From Melioribacteraceae bacterium (GTDB lineage Bacteria; Bacteroidota; Ignavibacteria; Ignavibacteriales; Melioribacteraceae), in the NCBI GenBank assembly GCA_030584085.1, contig CP129490.1, positions 3,319,511-3,383,510 of the forward strand: DNA of 64,000 bases. Direction: 5' to 3'. This document shows positions 53,140-62,449 of this stretch, one piece after another. The notes under the pieces are model-generated. The model made no database searches, was not told where the DNA came from, and saw only the letters and a list, made by a program, of their open reading frames with translations. Position 1 is the stretch's first letter. Every line of letters starts with the position of its first letter. Position numbers and translations under genes: made by a program.

Positions 53140-53149
53140 TAATTATTAA

Positions 53150-53179
53150 GATTCCCGCAATTTTAAGGTTGCGGGAATC
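53150..53179. terminator. intrinsic terminator after the aldolase gene
   Basis: GATTCCCGCAA (53150-53160) and TTGCGGGAATC (53169-53179) form a perfect 11-bp stem with an 8-base loop, flanked by A/T-rich bases. It serves the + strand aldolase gene and possibly the convergent radical SAM gene. Confidence 0.85.
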
Positions 53180-53194
53180 AAAAAAACTATTAAC

Positions 53195-54706
53195 TTATGC
53201 TGCAACAGCCTTTTTCATAACCAAAATATTTTCTTCCCTCAAAACACTGTATTGATACAGAATCAAAGAGAAAAGAAGAGCCAAATCAAGATAATTGTAA
53301 TTTTTCTTTAGAACAAGCTTAATAATTTTCCAAAAATACTTTCTATTTTTATCAACAACACCTAAGATGAAAATGATTTTGAGAGACTTCAAAAAATCAA
53401 GGAACGTTAACTTTCTTTTAAGTGGATACTTTACTTTATATGTTCTGTTGAATTCAAAATATTTTCGAACACGTTTAAATACACTTTCGGAAGAATAAAT
53501 TGTATCAATAATTTTTTTGTATCCCTTTTCTAATTCATCTAAGCCCATTAAGGGAATTACATTAGTAGCGTCTTCACCAAACTTAAATGTTGAAAGAAGT
53601 CTCCCCTCTCTTTTCATTCTATCATAAAGCTCAGTTCCAGGGGGAGCTTTTAAAATATTTATTATCGAAAGTACTATTCCGCTTTCTTGAATAAATTTAA
53701 TAACATCATCAAAAACAGTAGGCTTATCCGTATCCAGACCGACAATGAATGTACCCATGATTATAAAACCGAGATCGTGTAAGTATTGAATATCCTTTAA
53801 AAGATTTCGCCTTGTGTTTTGTTTCTTTTTCATTGCAATAAGAGAATCTTCATCAACTGATTCAATACCTATCAAAATATTTCTAAATCCCGCTTCAAGC
53901 ATCATTTCGGCAAGTTCTTTGTCATCGGCTAAATTGATTGTAACTTGTGTTGCAAAACCGGGAGCAAAGGGATTTTCTTCCCTCCACTTAATTAATGCGG
54001 GGAGAAGCTCTTTCTTAAGTAAATTTTTATTTCCGATTAAATTGTCATCTGCGAAGAGAACCTGCTCAACTTTTCCAAGTGAAATTAATTTGTCCAATTC
54101 ATTTATAATCTGTTCCGGGGTTTTTGTACGAGGTCTCCTTCCAAACAAAGCAGTAACATCACAGAAGTCGCATAAGTAAGGACATCCTCTGGAATATTGT
54201 ACTACCGAATAAAGATAATCTTCAAGATTTGCTAATTCCCATTTTGCGATTGGAGTTTTGTGTATATCTGCAAATTCATTTGATCGATAAATTTTCTTAG
54301 GTGTACCTTTCTCCAAATCTTCTAAAAATAATGGCAGTGTAATTTCTGCTTCATTCAGTACGAAGTGATCAACCCCTTCATATTCCAAATATTCATGTGT
54401 GAATAGAGGTCCGCCCGCAACGATCTTAAGATTGTATTTATTCAACAGTTTTATTAAGTCACGAACACTTTCCGATTGCACATTCATTGCGCTTATAAAT
54501 GCATATTCTGCCCATTCAATATCATTTTTATTTAGAGATCCCGTATTTAGATCTATTAATTTTTTATCCCAAGATTCAGATAACAATGCTGCTACGGTTA
54601 GGAGTCCCAGAGGAGGAAAAGCCGATTTTTTACCCACAACTTTTACCATATCGGGAAATTGAATTATTGACCTCGGAATTTCGGGATATAATAAAAGTAT
54701 ATTCAC
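53195..54706 (-). CDS. B12-binding radical SAM protein
   Basis: An N-terminal cobalamin-binding Rossmann domain (about residues 1-140) is followed by a radical SAM barrel with the Fe-S cluster motif C175-x3-C179-x2-C182 in SRGCPYLCDFCD. A DUF4070-type C-terminal region contains a basic, partly hydrophobic tail. Relatives with this architecture (KEIPPxE-like and HpnJ/R-like) modify lipids, hopanoids or antibiotics by methylation or rearrangement. The substrate cannot be told here. At 503 residues it is full length. Confidence 0.87.
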   Translation of the reverse strand: MNILLLYPEIPRSIIQFPDMVKVVGKKSAFPPLGLLTVAALLSESWDKKLIDLNTGSLNKNDIEWAEYAFISAMNVQSESVRDLIKLLNKYNLKIVAGGPLFTHEYLEYEGVDHFVLNEAEITLPLFLEDLEKGTPKKIYRSNEFADIHKTPIAKWELANLEDYLYSVVQYSRGCPYLCDFCDVTALFGRRPRTKTPEQIINELDKLISLGKVEQVLFADDNLIGNKNLLKKELLPALIKWREENPFAPGFATQVTINLADDKELAEMMLEAGFRNILIGIESVDEDSLIAMKKKQNTRRNLLKDIQYLHDLGFIIMGTFIVGLDTDKPTVFDDVIKFIQESGIVLSIINILKAPPGTELYDRMKREGRLLSTFKFGEDATNVIPLMGLDELEKGYKKIIDTIYSSESVFKRVRKYFEFNRTYKVKYPLKRKLTFLDFLKSLKIIFILGVVDKNRKYFWKIIKLVLKKNYNYLDLALLFSLILYQYSVLREENILVMKKAVAA

Positions 54707-54783
54707 TACTCTTTCCTTTTTATTTTCTGTTTAGGTTGTAACTAACATTTCGCCTTATCCCAACAAAAATCGATTTTCAACCA

Positions 54784-54838
54784 AGACATAAAGTCTACGT
54801 TATGCTCTATTACAGAGACGACCCTGTGAGTCGTCTCT
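54784..54838. repeat. two intergenic palindromes
   Basis: AGACATAAAGTCT (54784-54796), which shares its core with the hairpin at 37669-37687, and the perfect 9-bp hairpin AGAGACGAC/GTCGTCTCT (54814-54822, 54830-54838) lie between two - strand genes. They are REP-like and the second may be a terminator for the DUF1761 gene. Confidence 0.6.
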
Positions 54839-54850
54839 ATTGTCAATAAC

Positions 54851-55258
54851 TTACCAAACATAAATAATAACAGCACCAACTAAGAAAACCACAAGATGAT
54901 AAACTTCATCTATAACAAGAAGACCAAATTTTTTGTCTTCGAATAAACCGGTGATAAAATTTGTAGCAAAAGTAAATCCGAGCCATGTCCAGAAAGCCGT
55001 ATGCAAAGCTGCACCGAGAGTTACCACATTTAGATACACAAACAAGTTTGCCATTACAGCAAGGGAGACAAAATGTCCAAGCAGGGCCAAACTATAAGTT
55101 TTAGCCGGATTAAATCCTTCTTTCAGTTGCTCTTCGGTTTTACCCATATATCCCATCCACATTTTACCGAACAGCGGTCCGTACCACATAGCACCGACAA
55201 ACATTGCCGCAATTGCTGAAACAATTACTGCTAAATAATTCACATCGGCTATATACAT
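54851..55258 (-). CDS. DUF1761 membrane protein
   Basis: A 135-residue integral membrane protein with four helices and the family start VNYLAVIVSAIAAMFVGAMWYGPLFGKMWMGYMG (cited as a landmark, residues 7-40), with AFWTWLGFTFATNFITGLFEDK in the second half. DUF1761 is a small family of unknown function. It lies 19 bases downstream of the isoaspartyl peptidase gene on the same strand and is probably co-transcribed with it. Confidence 0.85.
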   Translation of the reverse strand: MYIADVNYLAVIVSAIAAMFVGAMWYGPLFGKMWMGYMGKTEEQLKEGFNPAKTYSLALLGHFVSLAVMANLFVYLNVVTLGAALHTAFWTWLGFTFATNFITGLFEDKKFGLLVIDEVYHLVVFLVGAVIIYVW

Positions 55259-55277
55259 AGCCCCCTCCTTAAGTTAG

Positions 55278-56297
55278 TTATTGATTATCCTTGAAGAATA
55301 ATACAACAGGATCTTTCCCCTCTAATTTAAATCCGCGGAACATTCCCGGTGTGTTAAACGGCATAACGATGTTACCCTCTTTATCAATTGCTATAACACC
55401 TCCGGTTCCTCCTAGCTCGTGCAGTTTTTCAAAAATAACCTCATCCGCAGCTTGTTGTAAAGTTTTGTTTTGATATTCCATCATCGCCGAAATGTCTCGA
55501 GCAACACCAAGTCTAATAAAGTATTCCCCATGCCCGGTTGCGGAAATTGCACATGTATTATTATTTGCATAAGTACCAGCTCCAATTACCGGCACATCTC
55601 CCACTCTTCCGAATTTTTTATTTGTCATACCTCCGGTAGAAGTCCCTGCAGCAAGATTTCCATGCTTATCCAAAGCAGCAGCACCTACAGTTCCAAATTT
55701 CGATTCAGGATCATTCAGAAACGACTGTCCATTTTTTTCATTTTCTAATACTCGCTGTAAATCATCCCACCGTTCTTGAGTAAAGAAATAAGAGGAATCT
55801 ACAAGTTCAAATCCATTTTGAATTGCAAACTGTTCGGCTCCATTACTAATTAACATAACATGCTTTGATTTTTCCATTACAGCTCTTGCGAGTGAAATCG
55901 GGTTTCGAATATGCCTTAATCCTGCCACTGCACCGGCTTCTAAAGTTTTGCCATTCATTATTGAGGCATCAAGTTCGTTTAATCCGTTAGAGGTAAATAC
56001 TGATCCTTTACCAGCATTAAAAAGTGGTGAATCTTCAAGGATTTTAATAGCTGCTTCAACTGCATCCAGGCTGCTTCCGTTTTTTTCTAAAATCTTAAAC
56101 CCGGCATCTAAAGCTTCGTTTAATTTGATGCGATATTCTTCCTCTTCTTCAGGAGTATATCTTCCGGGAACAATAGACCCAGCACCACCATGAATTACAA
56201 TCCCATAATTATGTTTTTGTGATATATTTTCTTGTGAGAAAAGTGCGAGAGAAAAAAGAAGAAGGGTAATTAATATTAGTGTTGATTTTCCTTTCAT
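55278..56297 (-). CDS. iaaA: exported isoaspartyl peptidase/L-asparaginase (Ntn hydrolase)
   Basis: A signal peptide (KGKSTLILITLLLFSLALFS) precedes a plant-type asparaginase. The precursor is self-cleaved before Thr203 in FGTVGAAALD, which becomes the catalytic nucleophile of the beta chain. NYGIVIHGGAGSI at the start and GTSTGGMTNKKFGRVGDVP after the nucleophile match the family. It removes isoaspartyl dipeptides or asparagine; the signal peptide suggests scavenging in the periplasm. The 339-residue length is normal. Confidence 0.9.
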   Translation of the reverse strand: MKGKSTLILITLLLFSLALFSQENISQKHNYGIVIHGGAGSIVPGRYTPEEEEEYRIKLNEALDAGFKILEKNGSSLDAVEAAIKILEDSPLFNAGKGSVFTSNGLNELDASIMNGKTLEAGAVAGLRHIRNPISLARAVMEKSKHVMLISNGAEQFAIQNGFELVDSSYFFTQERWDDLQRVLENEKNGQSFLNDPESKFGTVGAAALDKHGNLAAGTSTGGMTNKKFGRVGDVPVIGAGTYANNNTCAISATGHGEYFIRLGVARDISAMMEYQNKTLQQAADEVIFEKLHELGGTGGVIAIDKEGNIVMPFNTPGMFRGFKLEGKDPVVLFFKDNQ

Positions 56298-56378
56298 AGC
56301 TTACCATTTTGTTTTGATCAAAGAAATTATTTTATATAGTCGTAAAAAACAATCAAAAAATTAGTTAGCTTTAATAAT

Positions 56379-57866
56379 ATGATAAAAACATTCAACAATA
56401 TTATTTTGTTAATGCTTTGGTTTAGCCTAATTAGTCCGGCTCAAGTTAGCTCACATCATTTTGATAAATTCAAGCATAGAGACAATATTAGTCCGAGTAA
56501 TCTTAAACTTAATACAAAGAATTACAAAAATTTGTTAAAGAAAAATATTTTCGGTTACTTACCTTATTGGGAATTGAGTAGCGCTAATATTAGATTGGAT
56601 TTATTATCCCACATTGCAATTTTTGATTTTGTTTTAAACAGCGATGGTTCACTCATCCCTCCATATAATTGGCCTGACGATTGGCTATCTATTATTAATG
56701 AAGCTCAATCAAATGATGTAAAAGTGATTTTGACAGTCTCCAATTTATCATTAACTGAAACAGATAGTAATCTTGTAAGTTCACTCATCAACAATCAGTC
56801 AAATAAAAATATTTTCTTTGATGAAGTACACGATTTAATCTCAGACTATAATTTAGATGGAATTAATATCGATTTCGAAAATCTTAAGTTAAGCGAGCGC
56901 GGCGATCCAATAAATAATTTTATGCAGGAACTTCGGGATTCGTTGAGCACTTGGTTAATCGATAAAGAATTATCTTTTGCCACACCAGCCGTCAATTGGG
57001 GAAATAGATGGAAGTTAAAAGAGCTTTCGGAAATTTGCGATTACCTTTTTATAATGGCTTATGATTATCATGGAAGCTGGAGTACAAACGCGGGTCCCGT
57101 TGCCCCTTTAACCGGAAATAATAATTATAGTCCTTACAATTATGTAAGAACAATTTCAACAGATTATTATAATGTAGACCCAATAAAAATAATTCTTGGC
57201 GTTCCTTATTACGGTGCCGAGTGGTTAGTAGATACAAATGATAATTATGCAAATGTGAATCCCGAGGGTGAACCCAATTCAAATTGGGTCGGCCATGTTG
57301 ATTATGCCGATGTTCATTACTTATTTGCAGATTATAACTATGTTAAATTTGATGGAATTTCACAAACCACTTATGTTTTGGGACCTCAGGGAAATAAGTT
57401 TAAACTCATTTGGATGGATACCTCACCTTCGCTAGCATTAAAATATGATTTTGCGATTGAGAATAATTTCGGTGGGATTGGAATTTGGTCACTAGGCAAA
57501 GATGGTAATAGAACAGAATTGTGGGATTTAATAGAACAAAAGTTTGCCGATACTACAACCGGTGTTGAAGCGGAAGATTTAACAAATAATTTTATACTAC
57601 ATCAAAATTATCCTAATCCTTTTAATCCGAGTACAACAATAAAATTCACTGTACCATCAAATGTGAAACGTGAAACGTCAAACACAAAATTAATTGTGTA
57701 CGATATTTTAGGTAAGGAAGTTGCAACTATCATTAATAATAAACTGCTGCCGGGTCATCATGAAGTAATTTTTGATGCGACCGAACTTTCTAGCGGTTTG
57801 TACTTTTATAAATTAATTATCGGTAACAAGCATAGAGCTACAAAGAAGATGCTCCTTTTAAAATGA
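56379..57866 (+). CDS. secreted GH18 family protein with T9SS sorting tail
   Basis: A signal peptide ends near LISPAQ. The GH18 barrel (residues about 55-395) has the catalytic strand DGINIDFENL (160-169; E167 the acid, with N163 where the common motif DxxDxDxE has Asp), the NVNPEG to YFY segment, and FGGIGIWSLGKDG near the end. It resembles YaaH- and spore-germination-type glycosidases. It should act on chitin or peptidoglycan, outside the cell. The last 80 residues are a T9SS type A tail (HQNYPNPFNPSTTIKFTVP). It contains an in-frame VKRETSN insert from a nucleotide repeat. Confidence 0.85.
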   Translation: MIKTFNNIILLMLWFSLISPAQVSSHHFDKFKHRDNISPSNLKLNTKNYKNLLKKNIFGYLPYWELSSANIRLDLLSHIAIFDFVLNSDGSLIPPYNWPDDWLSIINEAQSNDVKVILTVSNLSLTETDSNLVSSLINNQSNKNIFFDEVHDLISDYNLDGINIDFENLKLSERGDPINNFMQELRDSLSTWLIDKELSFATPAVNWGNRWKLKELSEICDYLFIMAYDYHGSWSTNAGPVAPLTGNNNYSPYNYVRTISTDYYNVDPIKIILGVPYYGAEWLVDTNDNYANVNPEGEPNSNWVGHVDYADVHYLFADYNYVKFDGISQTTYVLGPQGNKFKLIWMDTSPSLALKYDFAIENNFGGIGIWSLGKDGNRTELWDLIEQKFADTTTGVEAEDLTNNFILHQNYPNPFNPSTTIKFTVPSNVKRETSNTKLIVYDILGKEVATIINNKLLPGHHEVIFDATELSSGLYFYKLIIGNKHRATKKMLLLK

Positions 57867-57893
57867 TTTTTCAACCAACTTCGAACAATTGTA

Positions 57894-60293
57894 TCATCTT
57901 CTTGAATGTTCCTCTAATAATTCTTTTGCTCTTGGTTTGAATACTGTGTGATAAAACAAATCAAGATACGCTTCCATTCCTTTGTTTTCCAGATCTGTTG
58001 AGTATTTCCAAAAACCGTAAATTTTTGATTGCGATAAAAGTTTCTCTGTATATAAGGGCCAATTATATTTTTCATCAACGCGTTTAATTGCATTACTCGA
58101 AATTTTATCCCAATATTCTGGATCATCAATCATCTTTGTTATTCGTTCTTCTAGTACAGAAATAGACTCACCATCATTAGCGGGATCAATATGAAAGCCA
58201 TGTACTTTATGTTCAATAATTTCCAATGGTCCACCGTATTTTGTTGCAAAAACCGGAACTCCGGTTGTCATTGCTTCAATAACGGTTAAGCCAAATCCTT
58301 CAAATAATGCCGGTTGAACAAAGACACCTCTCTTCTCTGCAATTCTTCTATAAGCTTCTCCCGATTCGTCTTTTCGTAAAGGTCTGCCGATCCACCTAAC
58401 CTTATCATGCAATTTGTATTTTTCTAACAACTCATGAGTTAGAATAATTTCTTCTTTCTCTTCATTATCGGAAGATTCATCAGGGTTTATTCTTCCCGCA
58501 GCTAAAATCAAATTTACTTTATTTTGTAATACTTTTGATTCCCCAAACCATCTAATTAAACCGGTAATATTTTTTATTTTATCCAGCCTAGACATTGCAA
58601 AGATTGGAACTTTATCCGGATCGGCTAACTTTCCCCATAAAAATGATTCTTCTTTATTTTCAAAAAACATTTCATCAACACATCTTGTGACTTCATCAAC
58701 TCGATCTTCTTTTTGTGATGGAGGGAAGAAAACATTTTGATTAACCCCCGGTGAAACGATATTGAATTTCATGTGTTTCGGATTTACTCCGTTTTCAACA
58801 CGATAAAGACCCGGCATTGTAAAATGTTTGTATGATTCATATTGTCCCATTGAATCATCGGTTCCTGCAATTTCTTGATATGACGATGTAATCAAAAAAT
58901 TGGCAGAGTTAATTGCAATTAGATCGGCTGAAAATTGTAATGAGAAATGATAGTATTGCTCCAAATCTTTCCAATAAAGTGCACTGAAAAGATATTTGCT
59001 TTTTTCTAAAGCGTGTGCGATACAGCATTGTGTTACTTTGAATCTCTTTGCTAATAAATATGATACTAAGTTACCATCTGAGTAATTGCCAATAATAAAA
59101 TCCGGACGAGATCCAAATTCGGCAAGTAATTCTATGTATGAATCTTCCGCAAATTCTTCTAGATAAGGCCATATTTCGAATCTAGAAATCCAATTATCGG
59201 TAACATTTTTATTATGCTCTCTGAAAGGAACACGCAGTATCCAAGAATTTTTTGAATTGTGGATTTTTTCAAGTCGTTTATCACAATCAGTACCCATATG
59301 ATTTGGGATTAATCTGGTTAGCACAACAATTTTAGGAAGTGCATTTATACCAGATTTTTTAAGAGAATCAATTAATGCTTCCTCAAGAGCTTTAACTTGA
59401 TCAAGAATATAGACTACTTGTCCACCGGTATCTGGTAAACCCATCGCGCTAGTTTGAGAGAAGAAACCGTGGGGAGAAATTATTGCAATCTTAAAAACCA
59501 TTGGGATTCTAGCAATGAATTCGGCAAGTGATTGATGATCAGGAGAGTTAAGAATGTTATCTAATAAGTTTAAACAGATTTTTAGTTCTTTAACATCTTT
59601 ACCGAGTCCCGGTTCAAAACCAAGTTCTTGCAACTTATGTTTTACTTCTTTAAAGGAAACATTCTCATCATAATCTTTTAATAATCTGACAGCTTTGTCA
59701 ATTTGTTCATTAAGTTCATCCGCATCATTAATTCTATCATTTAATAATAACTGTTCACCATCATATTTGTGAAGATGTAAAAAATTAAATAGAAGTTTTT
59801 TCCACTTTGCAGTATCGTTAAAAAGTTGACTTGACAGATATCTATTTAAATATTCAACTCCCTGTCCTATATTTTTAGTATCACGCACAAAGGGATTATT
59901 ATCATAGAATGGGGAGAAATCCAGATTCAAAATATTATTTGAATTACTTGAATCGATAAATTTCTCTTTTACCATTAAATAATTTTTAGTCGCTATTTCT
60001 TCCGTAAAATGTTCTGAAATATTTACATAATAAAATCTAGTTTGACTAATTTTTTCTCTTACTTCAAGGTAGATTGAATCATGAATTGCAATTGATTCTT
60101 GACAACTTTTTAAGATATCTTCTAATTCAATAACTTTAGATTCTGTTTTCTTTGAATATGTATAAAAGTATTCCAAAATATTTCCTTTTACACACAACTT
60201 TTTCTCTTGTTGAGCGAGGAAATTCATAAACCCATAAAATATGCCCGAATTTTTTTCAATTGATTTTAAAAATTTAGTCATAGTTATAACCAT
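57894..60293 (-). CDS. susA: sucrose synthase
   Basis: A GT4 enzyme that reversibly makes sucrose and UDP (or ADP) from fructose and NDP-glucose. The N-terminal regulatory region (about 1-260) precedes the GT-B core with LPDTGGQVVYILDQVKALE, the GNYSDGNLVSYLLAKRF block and the C-terminal E-x7-E of FEGFGLTVIEAMTTG. At 799 residues it matches plant and bacterial SuSy. Its start shares one base with the SPS stop (TAATG), so translation is coupled. An in-frame ATG at 60281 is an alternative. It is the last gene of the sucrose operon. Confidence 0.92.
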   Translation of the reverse strand: MVITMTKFLKSIEKNSGIFYGFMNFLAQQEKKLCVKGNILEYFYTYSKKTESKVIELEDILKSCQESIAIHDSIYLEVREKISQTRFYYVNISEHFTEEIATKNYLMVKEKFIDSSNSNNILNLDFSPFYDNNPFVRDTKNIGQGVEYLNRYLSSQLFNDTAKWKKLLFNFLHLHKYDGEQLLLNDRINDADELNEQIDKAVRLLKDYDENVSFKEVKHKLQELGFEPGLGKDVKELKICLNLLDNILNSPDHQSLAEFIARIPMVFKIAIISPHGFFSQTSAMGLPDTGGQVVYILDQVKALEEALIDSLKKSGINALPKIVVLTRLIPNHMGTDCDKRLEKIHNSKNSWILRVPFREHNKNVTDNWISRFEIWPYLEEFAEDSYIELLAEFGSRPDFIIGNYSDGNLVSYLLAKRFKVTQCCIAHALEKSKYLFSALYWKDLEQYYHFSLQFSADLIAINSANFLITSSYQEIAGTDDSMGQYESYKHFTMPGLYRVENGVNPKHMKFNIVSPGVNQNVFFPPSQKEDRVDEVTRCVDEMFFENKEESFLWGKLADPDKVPIFAMSRLDKIKNITGLIRWFGESKVLQNKVNLILAAGRINPDESSDNEEKEEIILTHELLEKYKLHDKVRWIGRPLRKDESGEAYRRIAEKRGVFVQPALFEGFGLTVIEAMTTGVPVFATKYGGPLEIIEHKVHGFHIDPANDGESISVLEERITKMIDDPEYWDKISSNAIKRVDEKYNWPLYTEKLLSQSKIYGFWKYSTDLENKGMEAYLDLFYHTVFKPRAKELLEEHSRR

Positions 60294-62449
60294 TACCTTT
60301 CGAGAAATTTGTAATATTCTAAACCTTCAATAATCCCATCGGATCTTTCGGCTTTAGCAAAATAAATTCTTCTTCTACTTTTCAATTTATTTAATTCATC
60401 ACCATGATTGCCTACTACTACGCCAAGCAATTCGCCCGTTAACATATCCTCGTCATTGCCGGAATCTCCGGCAACTAGTATGTTATTGTGAAGCAGATTC
60501 CATCGGTATGCAATGTATCTTACCGCTCTTCCTTTACTTGCTCTTGCCGGAAGAATATCCAAATAATTTTTGTGACTAATTATACAATTTGCTTTTATTT
60601 TGTTTTGCACTAAAGTGTTAACCACTTTTCTATAATTTTTTTCGGCATTATCAATGTAAAAACTTACTTTAAAGTTACGTTGTGTGTTTTCCTCTTGGTA
60701 TTCGAGAAAATCATAATCAGAGAGTGAATCTACAATTTGCTCTCGCTTCCATCCTTGCGAAATATGAGATTCCCACCCGGTTGAAAAAACATATTCTTCT
60801 TTATTTCTATAATATATTTCAGAACCCACGGATGATATTATTAGATCTGGCAGCACAAAATTATTTTCAGCTAGAACTGTTTTTGCTGAATCAATAGTTC
60901 GTCCGGTCGCAACTCCAAATCCTATATGATCAGAGTTTTCTAAAATTACTTTTTTCATTCTTTCGGCTGCATCCGGATTTCCCAGTAAAGTATCGTCTAT
61001 ATCAAAAACCATGAATTTGTCATAGTTCAACAATTTTCTGCCTGTTGAGATAAATGTTTTTGGTTCCTCACTATACTCTTCAAGAAGATCTTTGAGAACA
61101 TCCATATATTTGGTTGTATGTGCTTTCCAAGAGTAAAATTTTTCAACTTTTTCAACTCCGGAGTGTGAATATTTTTCCCATTTTATCTCATTGTCTAATA
61201 TTTTATGGATACCTGCAGCTATATTTCTTGATTCTGTAACATCAACAAGTTCCCCGTTATTTAAGTTGGCTAAAATATCGCGCGGACCTCCGTCATCTGT
61301 TGCTACTACAGGTAAACCACTAGCAGCCGCTTCAATTAGAGTTAATCCGAAAGGTTCATTAAATGCTGAATTGACAAAAACTCCGCGAGATTCCGCGGCA
61401 ATTCTATAAAGCTCCGGAACTTCATCATGAACATCGTGACGTTTAGGAATTGCCATTTTACCATACAGGTTGTATTTGTCTAATAATAAAAGCATTTCGG
61501 TTAATACTTCTCTTTCGATATCCGGCATCTTCATTATATCTTTTCTAATTCCGGCAAAGATTGCAAGGTTTGCTTTTTTTTGCAGTTCTTTATCTTCTCC
61601 ATAAGCTGTAATTAAACCGGAAATGTTTTTTCTCTTTTCCGGGCGGCACAAAGAAAGTATTATTGGCTTGTTAAGATTGGTAAAAAACCGCCACAACTCC
61701 TCTCTTATATGATCTCGAATTTTACTTTCTTCTTCATCCCATTCTCGTTTTTCGTTATAGGGATAGAATCTATCGAGTCCCACGCTAGGTGGAATCACAA
61801 CAAATTTTTCCTCATTTGTGTTTTCGTATAAGCCGTATTGCTTTTTGATTTCTTGTTTTGTACTTGTTATAATTCTATCAGCAAAGAAAATGACACTTTC
61901 TTCTGCATTGATGCGCTGATCCATTTTATAGCGTTTGTTAATTTCATCTTCCCTAAGACCATTTTTCAAAAGATTTGTAAGCTTATTTTTCCCCAGTGAG
62001 TGACCAGTGTGGATTAGCGGAATACCAAAAAATTTAGTCAGTTCTGTGCAAACATATCCAGCATCGGCATAATGACTGTGAATAATATCAGGAAGTTCTT
62101 CTTTGCTTTTAATGTATTTTATTGATTTATCAACAAATTCTTCAAGATGCGGCCAGAGTAATTCTTTTCGGATGTATTTTAATCCACCGCAACGAATTCG
62201 AACTATGGTTAATTTTTCATTTACAGTTTCTTCATGGACGGAATAATCTTTCGAGACTTCCTTGTCATCAATTCTTCTTGTTACAATCTCAACTTTTCTA
62301 ATATCATCTCTTTCACTTAAAGATTTTGCCAACTCAAGAACATATTTTGTCTGTCCCCCGGTATCAGCATCAACTCCAAGTTCCAAATTGTGTCCTCTTA
62401 TTAATCCATGAATATTATAGAGTTGGATGAACAATCCTTTTTTGCTCAT
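60293..62449 (-). CDS. sps: bifunctional sucrose-phosphate synthase / sucrose-phosphate phosphatase
   Basis: The GT4 synthase part (about residues 1-460) has the substrate loop ADTGGQTKYVLELA, HSHYADAGYV, TGHSLGKNK and FNEPFGLTLIEAAASGLP. The C-terminal HAD phosphatase domain has the nucleophile motif VFDIDDTLLG (D483, D485), ATGRTIDSA and VAGDSGNDEDML, so both steps from UDP-glucose and fructose-6-phosphate to sucrose are in one chain. At 718 residues it is the two-domain cyanobacterial/proteobacterial form. Its start overlaps the fructokinase stop by 4 bases. Confidence 0.92.
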   Translation of the reverse strand: MSKKGLFIQLYNIHGLIRGHNLELGVDADTGGQTKYVLELAKSLSERDDIRKVEIVTRRIDDKEVSKDYSVHEETVNEKLTIVRIRCGGLKYIRKELLWPHLEEFVDKSIKYIKSKEELPDIIHSHYADAGYVCTELTKFFGIPLIHTGHSLGKNKLTNLLKNGLREDEINKRYKMDQRINAEESVIFFADRIITSTKQEIKKQYGLYENTNEEKFVVIPPSVGLDRFYPYNEKREWDEEESKIRDHIREELWRFFTNLNKPIILSLCRPEKRKNISGLITAYGEDKELQKKANLAIFAGIRKDIMKMPDIEREVLTEMLLLLDKYNLYGKMAIPKRHDVHDEVPELYRIAAESRGVFVNSAFNEPFGLTLIEAAASGLPVVATDDGGPRDILANLNNGELVDVTESRNIAAGIHKILDNEIKWEKYSHSGVEKVEKFYSWKAHTTKYMDVLKDLLEEYSEEPKTFISTGRKLLNYDKFMVFDIDDTLLGNPDAAERMKKVILENSDHIGFGVATGRTIDSAKTVLAENNFVLPDLIISSVGSEIYYRNKEEYVFSTGWESHISQGWKREQIVDSLSDYDFLEYQEENTQRNFKVSFYIDNAEKNYRKVVNTLVQNKIKANCIISHKNYLDILPARASKGRAVRYIAYRWNLLHNNILVAGDSGNDEDMLTGELLGVVVGNHGDELNKLKSRRRIYFAKAERSDGIIEGLEYYKFLER

